Assembly: GCA_024644745.1 (NCBI GenBank)
Contig: JAHEHF010000001.1
Location: forward strand, 40,164 to 104,163
DNA: 64,000 nt
From: Flavobacteriaceae bacterium
GTDB taxonomy: Bacteria > Bacteroidota > Bacteroidia > Flavobacteriales > Flavobacteriaceae
Reading direction: 5' to 3'
Part shown: positions 10,192 through 19,154 of the stretch, one piece after another
Position numbering within the stretch: the first letter of the stretch is position 1
How the letters are laid out: the number at the start of each line of letters is the position of its first letter
Notes under the pieces: model-generated
The model's input: the letters and a program-made list of their open reading frames with translations, nothing else
What the model was told of the DNA's origin: nothing
Databases searched by the model: none
Position numbers and translations under genes: made by a program

Positions 10192-10464
10192 TCAATGTGT
10201 TAGCTTTGAAATGTCTTTGGACATCTTTTCGTGCTTTTTATTTAGTTCGGTGCGCAACCCTTTAAAATGCGACTTATAGTCCTCAATATCATTTTGATAC
10301 AACTTTTCAATTATCTCGTCGAAAGTTGTAATGGCTTCCTCAATGATCTTTTCTGCCTTTTCATAGTTCTTGTCATCTCCTGAAAGCTGACTTTCATAAC
10401 ACTGCTCTATCACTTCTGACAAAACATTGTTTACTTCCTTCTTGAATAATCTTATACTGGCCAT
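10192..10464 (-). CDS. Small, helical uncharacterised protein (90 aa)
   Basis: Intact ORF, ATG start, helix-forming charged composition (MASIRLFKKEVNNVLSEVIEQCYESQLSGDDKNYEKAEKIIEE...). Confidence 0.65.
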   Translation of the reverse strand: MASIRLFKKEVNNVLSEVIEQCYESQLSGDDKNYEKAEKIIEEAITTFDEIIEKLYQNDIEDYKSHFKGLRTELNKKHEKMSKDISKLTH

Positions 10465-10516
10465 AATGCTAATTTTTCTGGTTTATTTATTATTTTATCT
10501 CTTGCTGGTCCTATAA

Positions 10517-11599
10517 TTACATCAATTCATACATGGATCTCAGCTTTTCTCTTGTAATTGTTTGTTGCCAATCTTTCCCCAAGGCGTTCTCCCATAAAGG
10601 AACCAAACTCAGCGCCACGTTGATCATGGTATCAAATTGTTCATTTGTGAGATCCTTGCAAAGTCCTTTCGGAATATCTACCCCGTGTTTTACAACCATT
10701 TGCTTGAACTCTTTAACTCCTTCAGGATAGAACTCCTCCAATTGATCAAATACGATGCAGTTCCCTACCCCATGCTTTGTGCCCAGCAAATAGGACAAAC
10801 CGTAGCTCATGGCATGGGCAACGCCCACCTGTGAGTAAGCTATGCTCATTCCTCCGTGCCAGGAAGCCATCATTAATTTATCCTGAGAATCTTCATCAAT
10901 GCTGTCTTTTTCCAAATACACCTCCCTGCAGAGGTCCAGCGATTTTTCACCATAGCTCTGGCTAAAAGCATTCAAATAGGTTCCTGTTAAAGATTCAATA
11001 CAATGAATATAACAATCCATACCGGTATAAAACCATTGATTTTTTGGCACACCGTCAAGCAGCGCAGGATCAAGCACCACCTGGTCAAATGGTGTGTAAT
11101 CAGAATTCATACCCAGTTTTCTTTCAGGTCCTGTCAAGACTGTTGTTCTTGAAACTTCGGCCCCTGTTCCTGAAATGGTCGGTATGCCCACATGATAAAC
11201 ACCTTTATGTTTGACAAGGTCCCATCCCTGATAATCTGCAGATGAGCCCGGGTTGGTAAGCATCAGGGCCACAGCCTTGGCATAGTCCAACAAGGTACCT
11301 CCTCCTATTCCGACAATACCTGAAGGGGTCATGCCGAATTCCTTATTGATCTCATCTCTAATATTGTCAACGTAGATGGTCTTAGGCTCTTCCTCGGCGC
11401 TGATAAAAATAATTTTATCGTTGTATTTCAGTGGTATTCTGGAAATAACCGAATCCTTGTTTTTGAATACATCATCCACAAGAAAAATAAACGGCGCCTT
11501 GTCATTTACTCGTTGGGGTTCTAATATTTCACCCAATTGGTTAAAACTACCTCTTCCAAAAACAACTCTTGGAACCATTGGAAAGTTTCTAAAACTCAT
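10517..11599 (-). CDS. kdnB: Iron-containing alcohol dehydrogenase family, probable 3-deoxy-D-manno-octulosonate 8-oxidase
   Basis: GIGGGTLLDYAKAVALM, PTISGTGAEVSRTTVLTG, GMDCYIHCIESLTG motifs; specific assignment rests on being in a cassette with kdsB and a KdnA-like aminotransferase. Confidence 0.8.
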   Translation of the reverse strand: MSFRNFPMVPRVVFGRGSFNQLGEILEPQRVNDKAPFIFLVDDVFKNKDSVISRIPLKYNDKIIFISAEEEPKTIYVDNIRDEINKEFGMTPSGIVGIGGGTLLDYAKAVALMLTNPGSSADYQGWDLVKHKGVYHVGIPTISGTGAEVSRTTVLTGPERKLGMNSDYTPFDQVVLDPALLDGVPKNQWFYTGMDCYIHCIESLTGTYLNAFSQSYGEKSLDLCREVYLEKDSIDEDSQDKLMMASWHGGMSIAYSQVGVAHAMSYGLSYLLGTKHGVGNCIVFDQLEEFYPEGVKEFKQMVVKHGVDIPKGLCKDLTNEQFDTMINVALSLVPLWENALGKDWQQTITREKLRSMYELM

Positions 11600-11632
11600 A
11601 TGTCTGTTCTTTTATATTTTTTAATAAAAATC

Positions 11633-12364
11633 CTAATCTTTAATAAGCTTCGCCGCCTTGACAAGATCCTCAGGCGTATCAATCTCTATGCCCATATAAC
11701 TGGTTTCGACCATTTTTATCTTTTTACCATACTCCAGATAACGGATGCACTCCACCTTTTCAGTTGCTTCCAACGGTCTCATGGGCAAACGGTAAAAGTC
11801 GAGTATGGCCTGCTTTCTAAAGGCATATACACCTATATGCTCAAAATATCTTGCTCCTGCCGTCTTATCCCTTGGATAAGGAATGGCTGATCTTGAAAAA
11901 TAAAGGGCAAAATTATCCTTATCAACGATCACCTTTACATAATTAGGGTCCGTAATATCTTTCCAGTCTGTAATTTCCTGCATCAGAGAGGCCAGATCGA
12001 TCTTACCAGCATCGTTTCCTTTAAAAACATCTATGACCGCCTGCAATGGTTCCTTTTTAACAAAGGGTTCATCTCCCTGTACATTAACGACGATATCAAT
12101 ATCCAGATCTTCAACAGCTTCTGCGATTCTATCAGATCCACATTCATGCTCCTTACGGCTCATGATGGCCTGCCCTCCTGCCTTTTCCACAACATCCCTG
12201 ATGATCTCGCTGTCTGTAACGACGTACACATCATCGAACAGTCCTGTTGCCAAAGTAGCCAAATAGGTTCTAACGATTACGGGTTTTCCCCCAAGATCTG
12301 CCATGAGCTTGCCCGGAAATCTTGTGGCACCATAACGCGCCGGTATCATTGCAATAATCTTCAT
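11633..12364 (-). CDS. kdsB: 3-deoxy-manno-octulosonate cytidylyltransferase (CMP-Kdo/Kdo8N synthetase)
   Basis: [65 protein letters not shown]. Confidence 0.96.
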   Translation of the reverse strand: MKIIAMIPARYGATRFPGKLMADLGGKPVIVRTYLATLATGLFDDVYVVTDSEIIRDVVEKAGGQAIMSRKEHECGSDRIAEAVEDLDIDIVVNVQGDEPFVKKEPLQAVIDVFKGNDAGKIDLASLMQEITDWKDITDPNYVKVIVDKDNFALYFSRSAIPYPRDKTAGARYFEHIGVYAFRKQAILDFYRLPMRPLEATEKVECIRYLEYGKKIKMVETSYMGIEIDTPEDLVKAAKLIKD

Positions 12365-12370
12365 ATCCGA

Positions 12371-13564
12371 TTAGAGTATTGATTTAATAGCCTCAGCCAT
12401 CCTTGCCGCCCTGTCATTCACTTCTTCCTCAGTCCAGGATAATTTGATCAAACAAGATATATTTCTTGAAATGAGCGCATCAGACTGATCGAAACTTTGC
12501 CTGCCTATTGTTTCCAGTCCCTTTTTGACAGAAGCCGACAAGGGAAACAGGCTTTTAATCTCTTTCAAATGTTCCCACCTTCTGATATAATGCCAGTTGT
12601 TATTAAAATAATTCCAGTAACCATCTATTCCATAGGCCTTAAACGCATCAACCACCTTGTTAGACAATTCAGCTGTCGGCATAAAAAAGTTTAAGAAACC
12701 GCAACTGTCACCCTCAGGATCAGGAATCCTTCTGAAAGTAACTTCCGGAATTTCACTGAGCGCTGCCTTAATAATGCCGTGATTTCTTCTCTGGATACGA
12801 ACAAACTCATCCATTTTTCTGATCTGTCCCAATCCTACAGCCGCGTGCAATTCAGAAATCCTGAAATTATAACCCAGAACGGGGTGTGTTTCTGCACCGC
12901 GATCATTACCCTGGTGGTCGTGTCCATGATCCGTATATTGATCCGCCCACACTGCATAATCCTTATTATTAGTTATCATTGCTCCACCTTCTCCACAAGT
13001 GATGGTTTTTACAAAATCAAAAGAAAATGTTCCGGCATCACCTATTGTACCCAGCATTTTGCCTTTATAGGATCCGCCAAAGGCCTGACAGGCATCCTCC
13101 AATAAATATAAATTGTGTTTGTCACAAATTGCCTTCAGGCTATCCATTTCAGCCATTGATCCGCACATATGAACCGGCATCACCACCTTGGTTCTGGGGG
13201 TTATAGCAGCTTCAACAGCTTTGGGATCCAGGGTCAGCGTATCGTCAATATCAACCAGGACTGGAGTTGCACCTGATGCAATAATCGATTCGAAACTAGC
13301 GACAAAAGTAAAACAAGGCATGATGACCTCGTCTCCTGCACCCACTCCCATCACTGCAAGAGCAACATTCAAAGCAGTGGTTCCACTGCTGGTGAGCTGG
13401 GCGTGTTTTACATCAAACCTGGTTTCTATTTCCCGTTCCAACTCTTTGGCTTTCCAGTGACCGTTGCGCATTCCGTCAAATCCATAGCGCATTAAAACTC
13501 CGTTTTCCAGAACATCATTCAGTTCCTTTCGTTCTTCGTCTCCAAATAACTCAAATCCAGGCAT
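12371..13564 (-). CDS. kdnA: DegT/DnrJ/EryC1/StrS aminotransferase, probable 8-amino-3,8-dideoxy-octulosonate (Kdo8N) aminotransferase
   Basis: LTSSGTTALNVALAVMGVGAGDEVIMPCFTFVAS, LEDACQAFGGSYKGKMLGTIGDAGTFSFDFVKTITCGEGGAM, GYNFRISELHAAVGLGQ; cassette context with kdsB/kdnB. Confidence 0.85.
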   Translation of the reverse strand: MPGFELFGDEERKELNDVLENGVLMRYGFDGMRNGHWKAKELEREIETRFDVKHAQLTSSGTTALNVALAVMGVGAGDEVIMPCFTFVASFESIIASGATPVLVDIDDTLTLDPKAVEAAITPRTKVVMPVHMCGSMAEMDSLKAICDKHNLYLLEDACQAFGGSYKGKMLGTIGDAGTFSFDFVKTITCGEGGAMITNNKDYAVWADQYTDHGHDHQGNDRGAETHPVLGYNFRISELHAAVGLGQIRKMDEFVRIQRRNHGIIKAALSEIPEVTFRRIPDPEGDSCGFLNFFMPTAELSNKVVDAFKAYGIDGYWNYFNNNWHYIRRWEHLKEIKSLFPLSASVKKGLETIGRQSFDQSDALISRNISCLIKLSWTEEEVNDRAARMAEAIKSIL

Positions 13565-13598
13565 AATTTAATCTTATTAAAGGTTGTATTCAGGCTAG

Positions 13599-13606
13599 CA
13601 AAGATA
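13599..13606 (-). promoter_or_regulatory. Candidate -7 box (TATCTTTG) for the kdnA-kdsB-kdnB operon
   Basis: Forward CAAAGATA = reverse TATCTTTG, exact match to the Bacteroidota TAnnTTTG consensus, 35 nt upstream of kdnA; no clear -33 element at ideal spacing. Confidence 0.5.
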
Positions 13607-13748
13607 ATTATTTCAATTGAAAAGATCGCTTTATTCTCACTTCGATTGCATACCGGAATTTCGATCTTTGGAGGAGCCTCAAAAAGCACAAGTGTGAGGC
13701 GTTTGTAAAATCATAAATATTAGTAAAAAAGGTTGTAATTTTAATCCC

Positions 13749-13756
13749 TATTTTTG
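13749..13756 (+). promoter_or_regulatory. Candidate -7 box (TATTTTTG) for add
   Basis: TAnnTTTG match ending 4 nt before the ATG at 13761. Confidence 0.45.
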
Positions 13757-13760
13757 TCTT

Positions 13761-14768
13761 ATGGAAGAATTTATCAGGGGATTGCCCAAAGCCGAATTAC
13801 ACCTTCATATAGAAGGAACCTTTGAACCACAATTGATGTTTGAAATTGCGAAAAGAAATCATATTTCGATTCCTTTTTCATCTGTCAAAGAGATAGAAGC
13901 AGCCTATGAATTTGACTGTCTGCAGGATTTTCTGGACATCTATTACCAGGGTGCACAGGTCTTGATCAAGGAACAGGATTTTTATGACCTGACCTACAGT
14001 TATCTTAAAAAATGTGCCGAACAGAATGTCAGGCACACAGAAATCATGTTTGATCCTCAAACACATACCGAAAGAGGCATATCTTTTGAAACCGTGATCA
14101 GCGGCATTAACAAAGCCTGCCGGGATGCCCAAAGAGATTTAGGGATATCGTCTTTGCTGATCATGAGCTACCTCAGACACCTGTCTGAAGAAGCTGCTTT
14201 TACAACCCTGAAAGAATCCCTCCCTTTTAAAGAGCACATTACGGCAATAGGCCTTGATTCGTCTGAAAAAGGAAACCCTCCTTCCAAATTTAAAAAAGTA
14301 TTCGAAGCCTCAGTCGCTGAAGGCTATATCGCATTGGCTCATGCAGGAGAAGAAGGAAACGCAGATTATGTCTGGGAAGCCATTGATATTTTAAACATCA
14401 AAAGAATTGACCACGGCAACAATGCTCTGCAGGACCCTGAACTGGTGACTGAAATCATCAACAGGGACATGGCACTAACGGTTTGCCCCTTATCCAACAA
14501 GGCCCTTCAGGTCGTTTCTGATCTCAAAGCGCATCCCTTGAAAAAAATGATGGATTTGGGCCTAAAAGTAACTGTGAATTCAGATGATCCTGCCTATTTC
14601 GGAGGACAGGTAAACCAAAATTATCATGAGATCCACAAAGCACTGAACTTATCGAAAAAAGACCTTTACGAACTGGCAAAAAATTCTTTTAACTATTCAC
14701 TCTTAAATGAAAACAAAAAGAAGACCTATCTCGATGAACTGGAGTCTTATTATTTGACCAATAAATAA
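13761..14768 (+). CDS. add: Adenosine deaminase
   Basis: LPKAELHLHIEGTFEP, ALAHAGEEG, KRIDHGNNA, LTVCPLSNKALQVV, VTVNSDDPAYFGG. Confidence 0.95.
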   Translation: MEEFIRGLPKAELHLHIEGTFEPQLMFEIAKRNHISIPFSSVKEIEAAYEFDCLQDFLDIYYQGAQVLIKEQDFYDLTYSYLKKCAEQNVRHTEIMFDPQTHTERGISFETVISGINKACRDAQRDLGISSLLIMSYLRHLSEEAAFTTLKESLPFKEHITAIGLDSSEKGNPPSKFKKVFEASVAEGYIALAHAGEEGNADYVWEAIDILNIKRIDHGNNALQDPELVTEIINRDMALTVCPLSNKALQVVSDLKAHPLKKMMDLGLKVTVNSDDPAYFGGQVNQNYHEIHKALNLSKKDLYELAKNSFNYSLLNENKKKTYLDELESYYLTNK

Positions 14769-15314
14769 TCAGCCCTCCATCGATGAATTGATGGCCTTGA
14801 TGGCTTCCTCTATGTGATTTTGTGCCTTGAACTGACTGTCATACATAAAAATGACCTCTCCTTCTTTATTGATGACATACGTGACACGGCCAGGAATCAG
14901 CCCAAAGACATTGCCTTTGACACCGAATAGTTTCCTGACCATACCCTCTGTATCGGCCAACAGGGAAAAAGGTAAATTATATTTCTCTGCAAAGTTCTTA
15001 TGACTTTGAACGTCATCAGAACTGATCCCGATAACCTTGATGTTCTTATCGGTAAATTGTTCATATGCGTCTCTGAAACTACAAGCTTCCTTGGTGCATC
15101 CGGGGGTGTCATCTTTAGGATAAAAATAAATGACCATCGCAGTTTTTCCTATATAGTCTTTCATATTAAAATCCGCTCCAGACTGATCTTTTAAGGTAAA
15201 TACGGGAACCCTATCCCCTACGGTAATTGCAGATTGTGCTTTCATGTCAAACATAGATATCAAGGCTGCCAAGGCGCCTGCGATTAGTATAAAAATTAAA
15301 CTTTTCCTTTTCAT
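14769..15314 (-). CDS. Peroxiredoxin (AhpC/TSA, Bcp-like) with N-terminal signal/anchor
   Basis: Hydrophobic N-terminus, then IYFYPKDDTPGCTKEACSFRDAYEQF. Confidence 0.92.
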   Translation of the reverse strand: MKRKSLIFILIAGALAALISMFDMKAQSAITVGDRVPVFTLKDQSGADFNMKDYIGKTAMVIYFYPKDDTPGCTKEACSFRDAYEQFTDKNIKVIGISSDDVQSHKNFAEKYNLPFSLLADTEGMVRKLFGVKGNVFGLIPGRVTYVINKEGEVIFMYDSQFKAQNHIEEAIKAINSSMEG

Positions 15315-15724
15315 GATTCTCCTGAATATGTGACGAAATTCCTGGGGGTTTCATACAGAGTTACGGTGAGTTCAAGATCTTCTGAAATTTTGTTTCTGAG
15401 CTTCTCCCAGATTACAACAGAAATATTTTCCGCGGTAGGATTCAGGGTTTTAAATTCAGGCACCTCCTCATTAAGGTTTTTGTGGTCAAACTGCTCCTCG
15501 ATCTCTTCACGAATGAGTGCCTTTAAAACCTTCATGTCCATGACAAAGCCCGTATCAGGATGGATCTTGCCTTTAACTGAAATGATCAGTTCATAATTGT
15601 GGCCGTGATAATTAGGATTTGCACATTTACCGAATACTTCTGCGTTTCTGGCGTCTGACCACTCATTGTTGTATAATCTGTGCGCAGCATTAAAATGCGC
15701 TTTTCTGCTAACGGTTACTCTCAT
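15311..15724 (-). CDS. queD: 6-carboxytetrahydropterin synthase / 6-pyruvoyl-tetrahydropterin synthase family
   Basis: MRVTVSRKAHFNAAHRLYN, CANPNYHGHNYELIISVKG, DHKNLNEEVPEF. Start set at ATG 15724 (the ORF-track start overlaps idi). Confidence 0.92.
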   Translation of the reverse strand: MRVTVSRKAHFNAAHRLYNNEWSDARNAEVFGKCANPNYHGHNYELIISVKGKIHPDTGFVMDMKVLKALIREEIEEQFDHKNLNEEVPEFKTLNPTAENISVVIWEKLRNKISEDLELTVTLYETPRNFVTYSGES

Positions 15725-15725
15725 A

Positions 15726-16238
15726 TCACAATAATCTTTCCTGATATTCCTTAAAAATAATCTTAAACCATTCAGTATAAAGCTCCGGTTGCTCCCGAAT
15801 ATCTCTTTTAACATCTTCCGTGCGCATCCATTTGAATGACGCCACTTCCGCCGGGTTGATCACCGGATCCCCGTCATAATGGCCCACCATGACGTGGTCC
15901 AGCTCATGCTCGGTCAATCCGTTATCAAAGGGGGCTTTGTAAACAAATGAGAACAACTCCCTGAGGCTGCACTCAAATCCCATCTCTTCCCTTAAACGCC
16001 TTTTGCCTGCCTGAATGTTTGTTTCTCCATTTCTCTGATGGCTGCAACAGGTATTTGTCCATAATCCGGGAGAATGGTATTTATCTAAAGCCCTTTGCTG
16101 CAACATGAGCTCTCCTTTTTTATTGAATACAAACACCGAAAAAGCACGGTGCAGCACAGCTTTTTGATGGGCCTCCATTTTTTCCATAAGACCCAGTTGC
16201 TCATCATTTTCGTTTACCAAGATTACTTTTTCTTTCAA
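15726..16238 (-). CDS. idi: Isopentenyl-diphosphate delta-isomerase
   Basis: LHRAFSVFVFNKKGELMLQQRALDKYHSPGLWTNTCCSHQRNGET, EELF..YKAPFDNGLTEHELDHV. Confidence 0.96.
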   Translation of the reverse strand: MKEKVILVNENDEQLGLMEKMEAHQKAVLHRAFSVFVFNKKGELMLQQRALDKYHSPGLWTNTCCSHQRNGETNIQAGKRRLREEMGFECSLRELFSFVYKAPFDNGLTEHELDHVMVGHYDGDPVINPAEVASFKWMRTEDVKRDIREQPELYTEWFKIIFKEYQERLL

Positions 16239-16420
16239 GTCAGTATGTTTTTTACAAAGTTATTAATTTAAATCTTCTTATTAAAGGCCTGCACATATTT
16301 ACACTGATGTTCCCTTCTTCAGTAACATGGAGAAACCTTTGAGTCAATTTCACCCCTGAATTGATCTGCAGATCTTGAGCAATACCTTATCTTTGCCCGG
16401 AATGAATTTCATTTGATTTT

Positions 16421-17125
16421 ATGAGACATTTTTTAATAATTCTGTGTTTAACACAAACTTTCATGACATCCGGATGCAAACAAGAAACAAACCAAAAGGA
16501 GCGCACCAATCCTGGAATAAGTCATCCAACCCAAACTCATGAAGCTGAGGAAGCGGAAAAAGCGGCGAGACCAAAAGATTCGATCAACAATAAAAATGCA
16601 GTAGCCTTTTTAACAAAGTACGGCAAAGAGAACCGGGAAAAGATCGTATTGATCAAAACTCGTCTGGGAAATATAAAAGTCAAATTATTCGAAGATACCC
16701 CCCTGCATAGGGCAAGTTTCATTTTTCTGACCAAAATGGGTTATTTTGACACCACCTGCTTTTACAGGGTTGTTCCGGATTTTATCATCCAGGGAGGCGA
16801 ATCGGAACGCCTGGACACACAAAAATACAAGGCGCGATATGAGCGCTACAAGATCCCTCCCGAATTCAGAAAAAACAGGAGGCACGATTATGGAGCAATT
16901 GCTTTGGCACGTGACTGGGTCAATAATCCAAATAAATACTCCACTGCTTTCGAATTTTATATCGTTCAAAACAGAAAAGGGGCACATCACCTCGATGATG
17001 AACACACAGTGTTTGGTCAGGTCATCTCAGGATTTGAAACCATCGACAAAATTGTTCAGCTCGAAGCGGGTAGCGATGAATGGCCTCTGGATGACGTGTT
17101 TATGAAGGTGGAAGTCATCGAGTAG
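16421..17125 (+). CDS. Cyclophilin-type peptidyl-prolyl cis-trans isomerase, lipoprotein
   Basis: Lipobox-like MTSGCKQE; FYRVVPDFIIQGGESE, AFEFYIVQN, HTVFGQVISGFETIDKI. Confidence 0.9.
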   Translation: MRHFLIILCLTQTFMTSGCKQETNQKERTNPGISHPTQTHEAEEAEKAARPKDSINNKNAVAFLTKYGKENREKIVLIKTRLGNIKVKLFEDTPLHRASFIFLTKMGYFDTTCFYRVVPDFIIQGGESERLDTQKYKARYERYKIPPEFRKNRRHDYGAIALARDWVNNPNKYSTAFEFYIVQNRKGAHHLDDEHTVFGQVISGFETIDKIVQLEAGSDEWPLDDVFMKVEVIE

Positions 17126-17262
17126 CCATCATGTTTTCACTTAATTTTTTGGTGTTTTATTGAAATTGAATTTCAGGTATAAATGAAATCGTAAAGCCTG
17201 TAAATCGATGGATCTCATACAATCTTTGCACATGTTTTTGGCACAAAAATTGGACCTATGAA

Positions 17263-17292
17263 TTGTTTTTGTGCAGAGTTGACTTATCTTTG
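17263..17292 (+). promoter_or_regulatory. Bacteroidota-type promoter for prfC (TTG-N19-TATCTTTG)
   Basis: TTG 17263-17265, exact 19-nt spacer, TATCTTTG 17285-17292; ATG follows at 17310. Confidence 0.65.
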
Positions 17293-17309
17293 CAAACTAA
17301 TTTTTAGAA

Positions 17310-18899
17310 ATGAACCTATTACAGGAAATTGACAGAAGAAGGACTTTTGGAATTATCTCTCACCCCGATGCGGGAAAGACGACACTAACGGAAAAGTTAT
17401 TGCTCTTTGGTGGTGCCATACAGGAAGCGGGAGCAGTAAAAAGCAACAAGATAAAAAAAGGAGCTACTTCAGATTTTATGGAAATTGAACGTCAGAGAGG
17501 GATTTCTGTAGCCACTTCTGTGCTGGCGTTCATCTATAAGGATAAGAAGATCAATATCCTGGATACACCCGGTCACAAGGATTTTGCGGAAGATACGTTT
17601 CGCACCCTCACAGCGGTCGACAGCGTTATTGTTGTTATCGATGTGGCCAAGGGTGTTGAAGAACAGACTGAAAAGCTTGTGGAGGTTTGCAGAATGAGAA
17701 ATATCCCGATGATCGTTTTTATCAATAAGCTTGACAGAGAAGGAAAGGATGCTTTTGATCTTTTGGACGAAGTCGAACAAAAACTGGGTTTGACTGTGGT
17801 ACCATTGAGTTTTCCCATCGGAATGGGATATGATTTTAAAGGTATTTACAATATTTGGGGCAAAAAACTGAATCTGTTCTCAGGAGACACCAAGCAAACT
17901 GTATCTGAAGGCATCGAATTTACCGACCTGGAAGATCCGGAACTGGATGAGATCATTGGCAATAAAGCAGCTTCTACGCTTAGGGAAGAACTGGAGCTCA
18001 TTAGCGAAGTGTACCCATCCTTCGACAAAGAAGCCTATCTTAAAGGTGAACTTCAACCCGTTTTCTTCGGATCGGCCCTGAATAATTTTGGTGTCAAGGA
18101 ATTGCTTGACTGCTTCATTGATATAGCACCCTCTCCCCAGCCTAAAATGTCAGATACCCGATTGGTCGATTCAAGGGAAAAGCAATTTTCCGGTTTTGTA
18201 TTTAAGATCCATGCAAATATGGACCCCAAGCATCGTGACCGACTGGCCTTTGTCAAGATTGTTTCAGGCGTTTTTAAAAGAAATACGAATTACCTTCACG
18301 TCAAACTCGGCAAGAAAATGAAATTTTCAAGCCCGAATGCCTTTTTTGCTGAAAAAAAGGAAATCGTGGAAGAATCCTTCCCGGGGGATATCGTGGGTTT
18401 GCATGACACGGGAAATTTTAAAATCGGAGACACACTGACCGAAGGCGAGATCATGGAGTTCAAAGGAATCCCAAGTTTCTCCCCCGAACATTTCAGGTAT
18501 GTCAATAATTCGGATCCTATGAAAGCCAAGCAACTGGCTAAAGGCCTGGATCAATTGATGGACGAAGGTGTGGCTCAATTGTTTACCCTTGATCTGAATA
18601 ACAGAAAGGTGATAGGAACAGTCGGGGCCCTTCAGTTTGAAGTAATTCAATACCGCCTTGAACATGAATACGGGGCCATTTGTTCTTATGAGAATGTAAA
18701 CGTGCACAAGGCTTGCTGGGTAGCTCCGGAAGATCAACACAATGATCAATTCAAAGAATTCAAAAGGGTAAAGCAGCGTTATCTGGCGAGAGATAAAAAG
18801 GGTCGCCTGGTATTTTTGGCTGATTCTGCCTTTACGGTTCAAATGACACAGGAAAAATATCCTACCGTCAAACTCCATTTTGTAAGTGAGTTCAAATAA
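17310..18899 (+). CDS. prfC: Peptide chain release factor 3
   Basis: RTFGIISHPDAGKTTLTEKLLLFGGAIQEAGAVK, DTPGHKDFAEDTFRTLTAVDS, INKLDREGKD. Confidence 0.97.
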   Translation: MNLLQEIDRRRTFGIISHPDAGKTTLTEKLLLFGGAIQEAGAVKSNKIKKGATSDFMEIERQRGISVATSVLAFIYKDKKINILDTPGHKDFAEDTFRTLTAVDSVIVVIDVAKGVEEQTEKLVEVCRMRNIPMIVFINKLDREGKDAFDLLDEVEQKLGLTVVPLSFPIGMGYDFKGIYNIWGKKLNLFSGDTKQTVSEGIEFTDLEDPELDEIIGNKAASTLREELELISEVYPSFDKEAYLKGELQPVFFGSALNNFGVKELLDCFIDIAPSPQPKMSDTRLVDSREKQFSGFVFKIHANMDPKHRDRLAFVKIVSGVFKRNTNYLHVKLGKKMKFSSPNAFFAEKKEIVEESFPGDIVGLHDTGNFKIGDTLTEGEIMEFKGIPSFSPEHFRYVNNSDPMKAKQLAKGLDQLMDEGVAQLFTLDLNNRKVIGTVGALQFEVIQYRLEHEYGAICSYENVNVHKACWVAPEDQHNDQFKEFKRVKQRYLARDKKGRLVFLADSAFTVQMTQEKYPTVKLHFVSEFK

Positions 18900-19154
18900 A
18901 ACTTGACCCCTCTAAGTTGATGGTAAGCATTTCAGAAGACATGACGCTTTCCGGGCATGATAGACTTTATTTTCAAAAGTAAGAATGACTTTTCGGGTCT
19001 GTGGAAGTCTGTCTCGCAATATTCAATTAATTTGAAAACGTTGAATTCATTTAATCGCAGGATTGACATATTCATATCATTCAAATTCGGTACTTCAGAC
19101 ATTTAGCTTTATTTTTACAGTAACAAATTTAATTTGAATCTTTAATTAACTGAT

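Noticed and set aside
13565-13760. Possible riboswitch upstream of kdnA or add
   Set aside because: Inverted repeats exist but match no riboswitch class I can recognise; kept only as an unexplained structured spacer.
15725-15814. N-terminal extension of queD in the ORF track
   Set aside because: Overlaps idi, and the conserved QueD N-terminus begins at MRVTVSRKAHFNAAH (15724).
18327-18878. 183-aa minus-strand ORF
   Set aside because: Lies inside prfC on the opposite strand; no recognisable motif.
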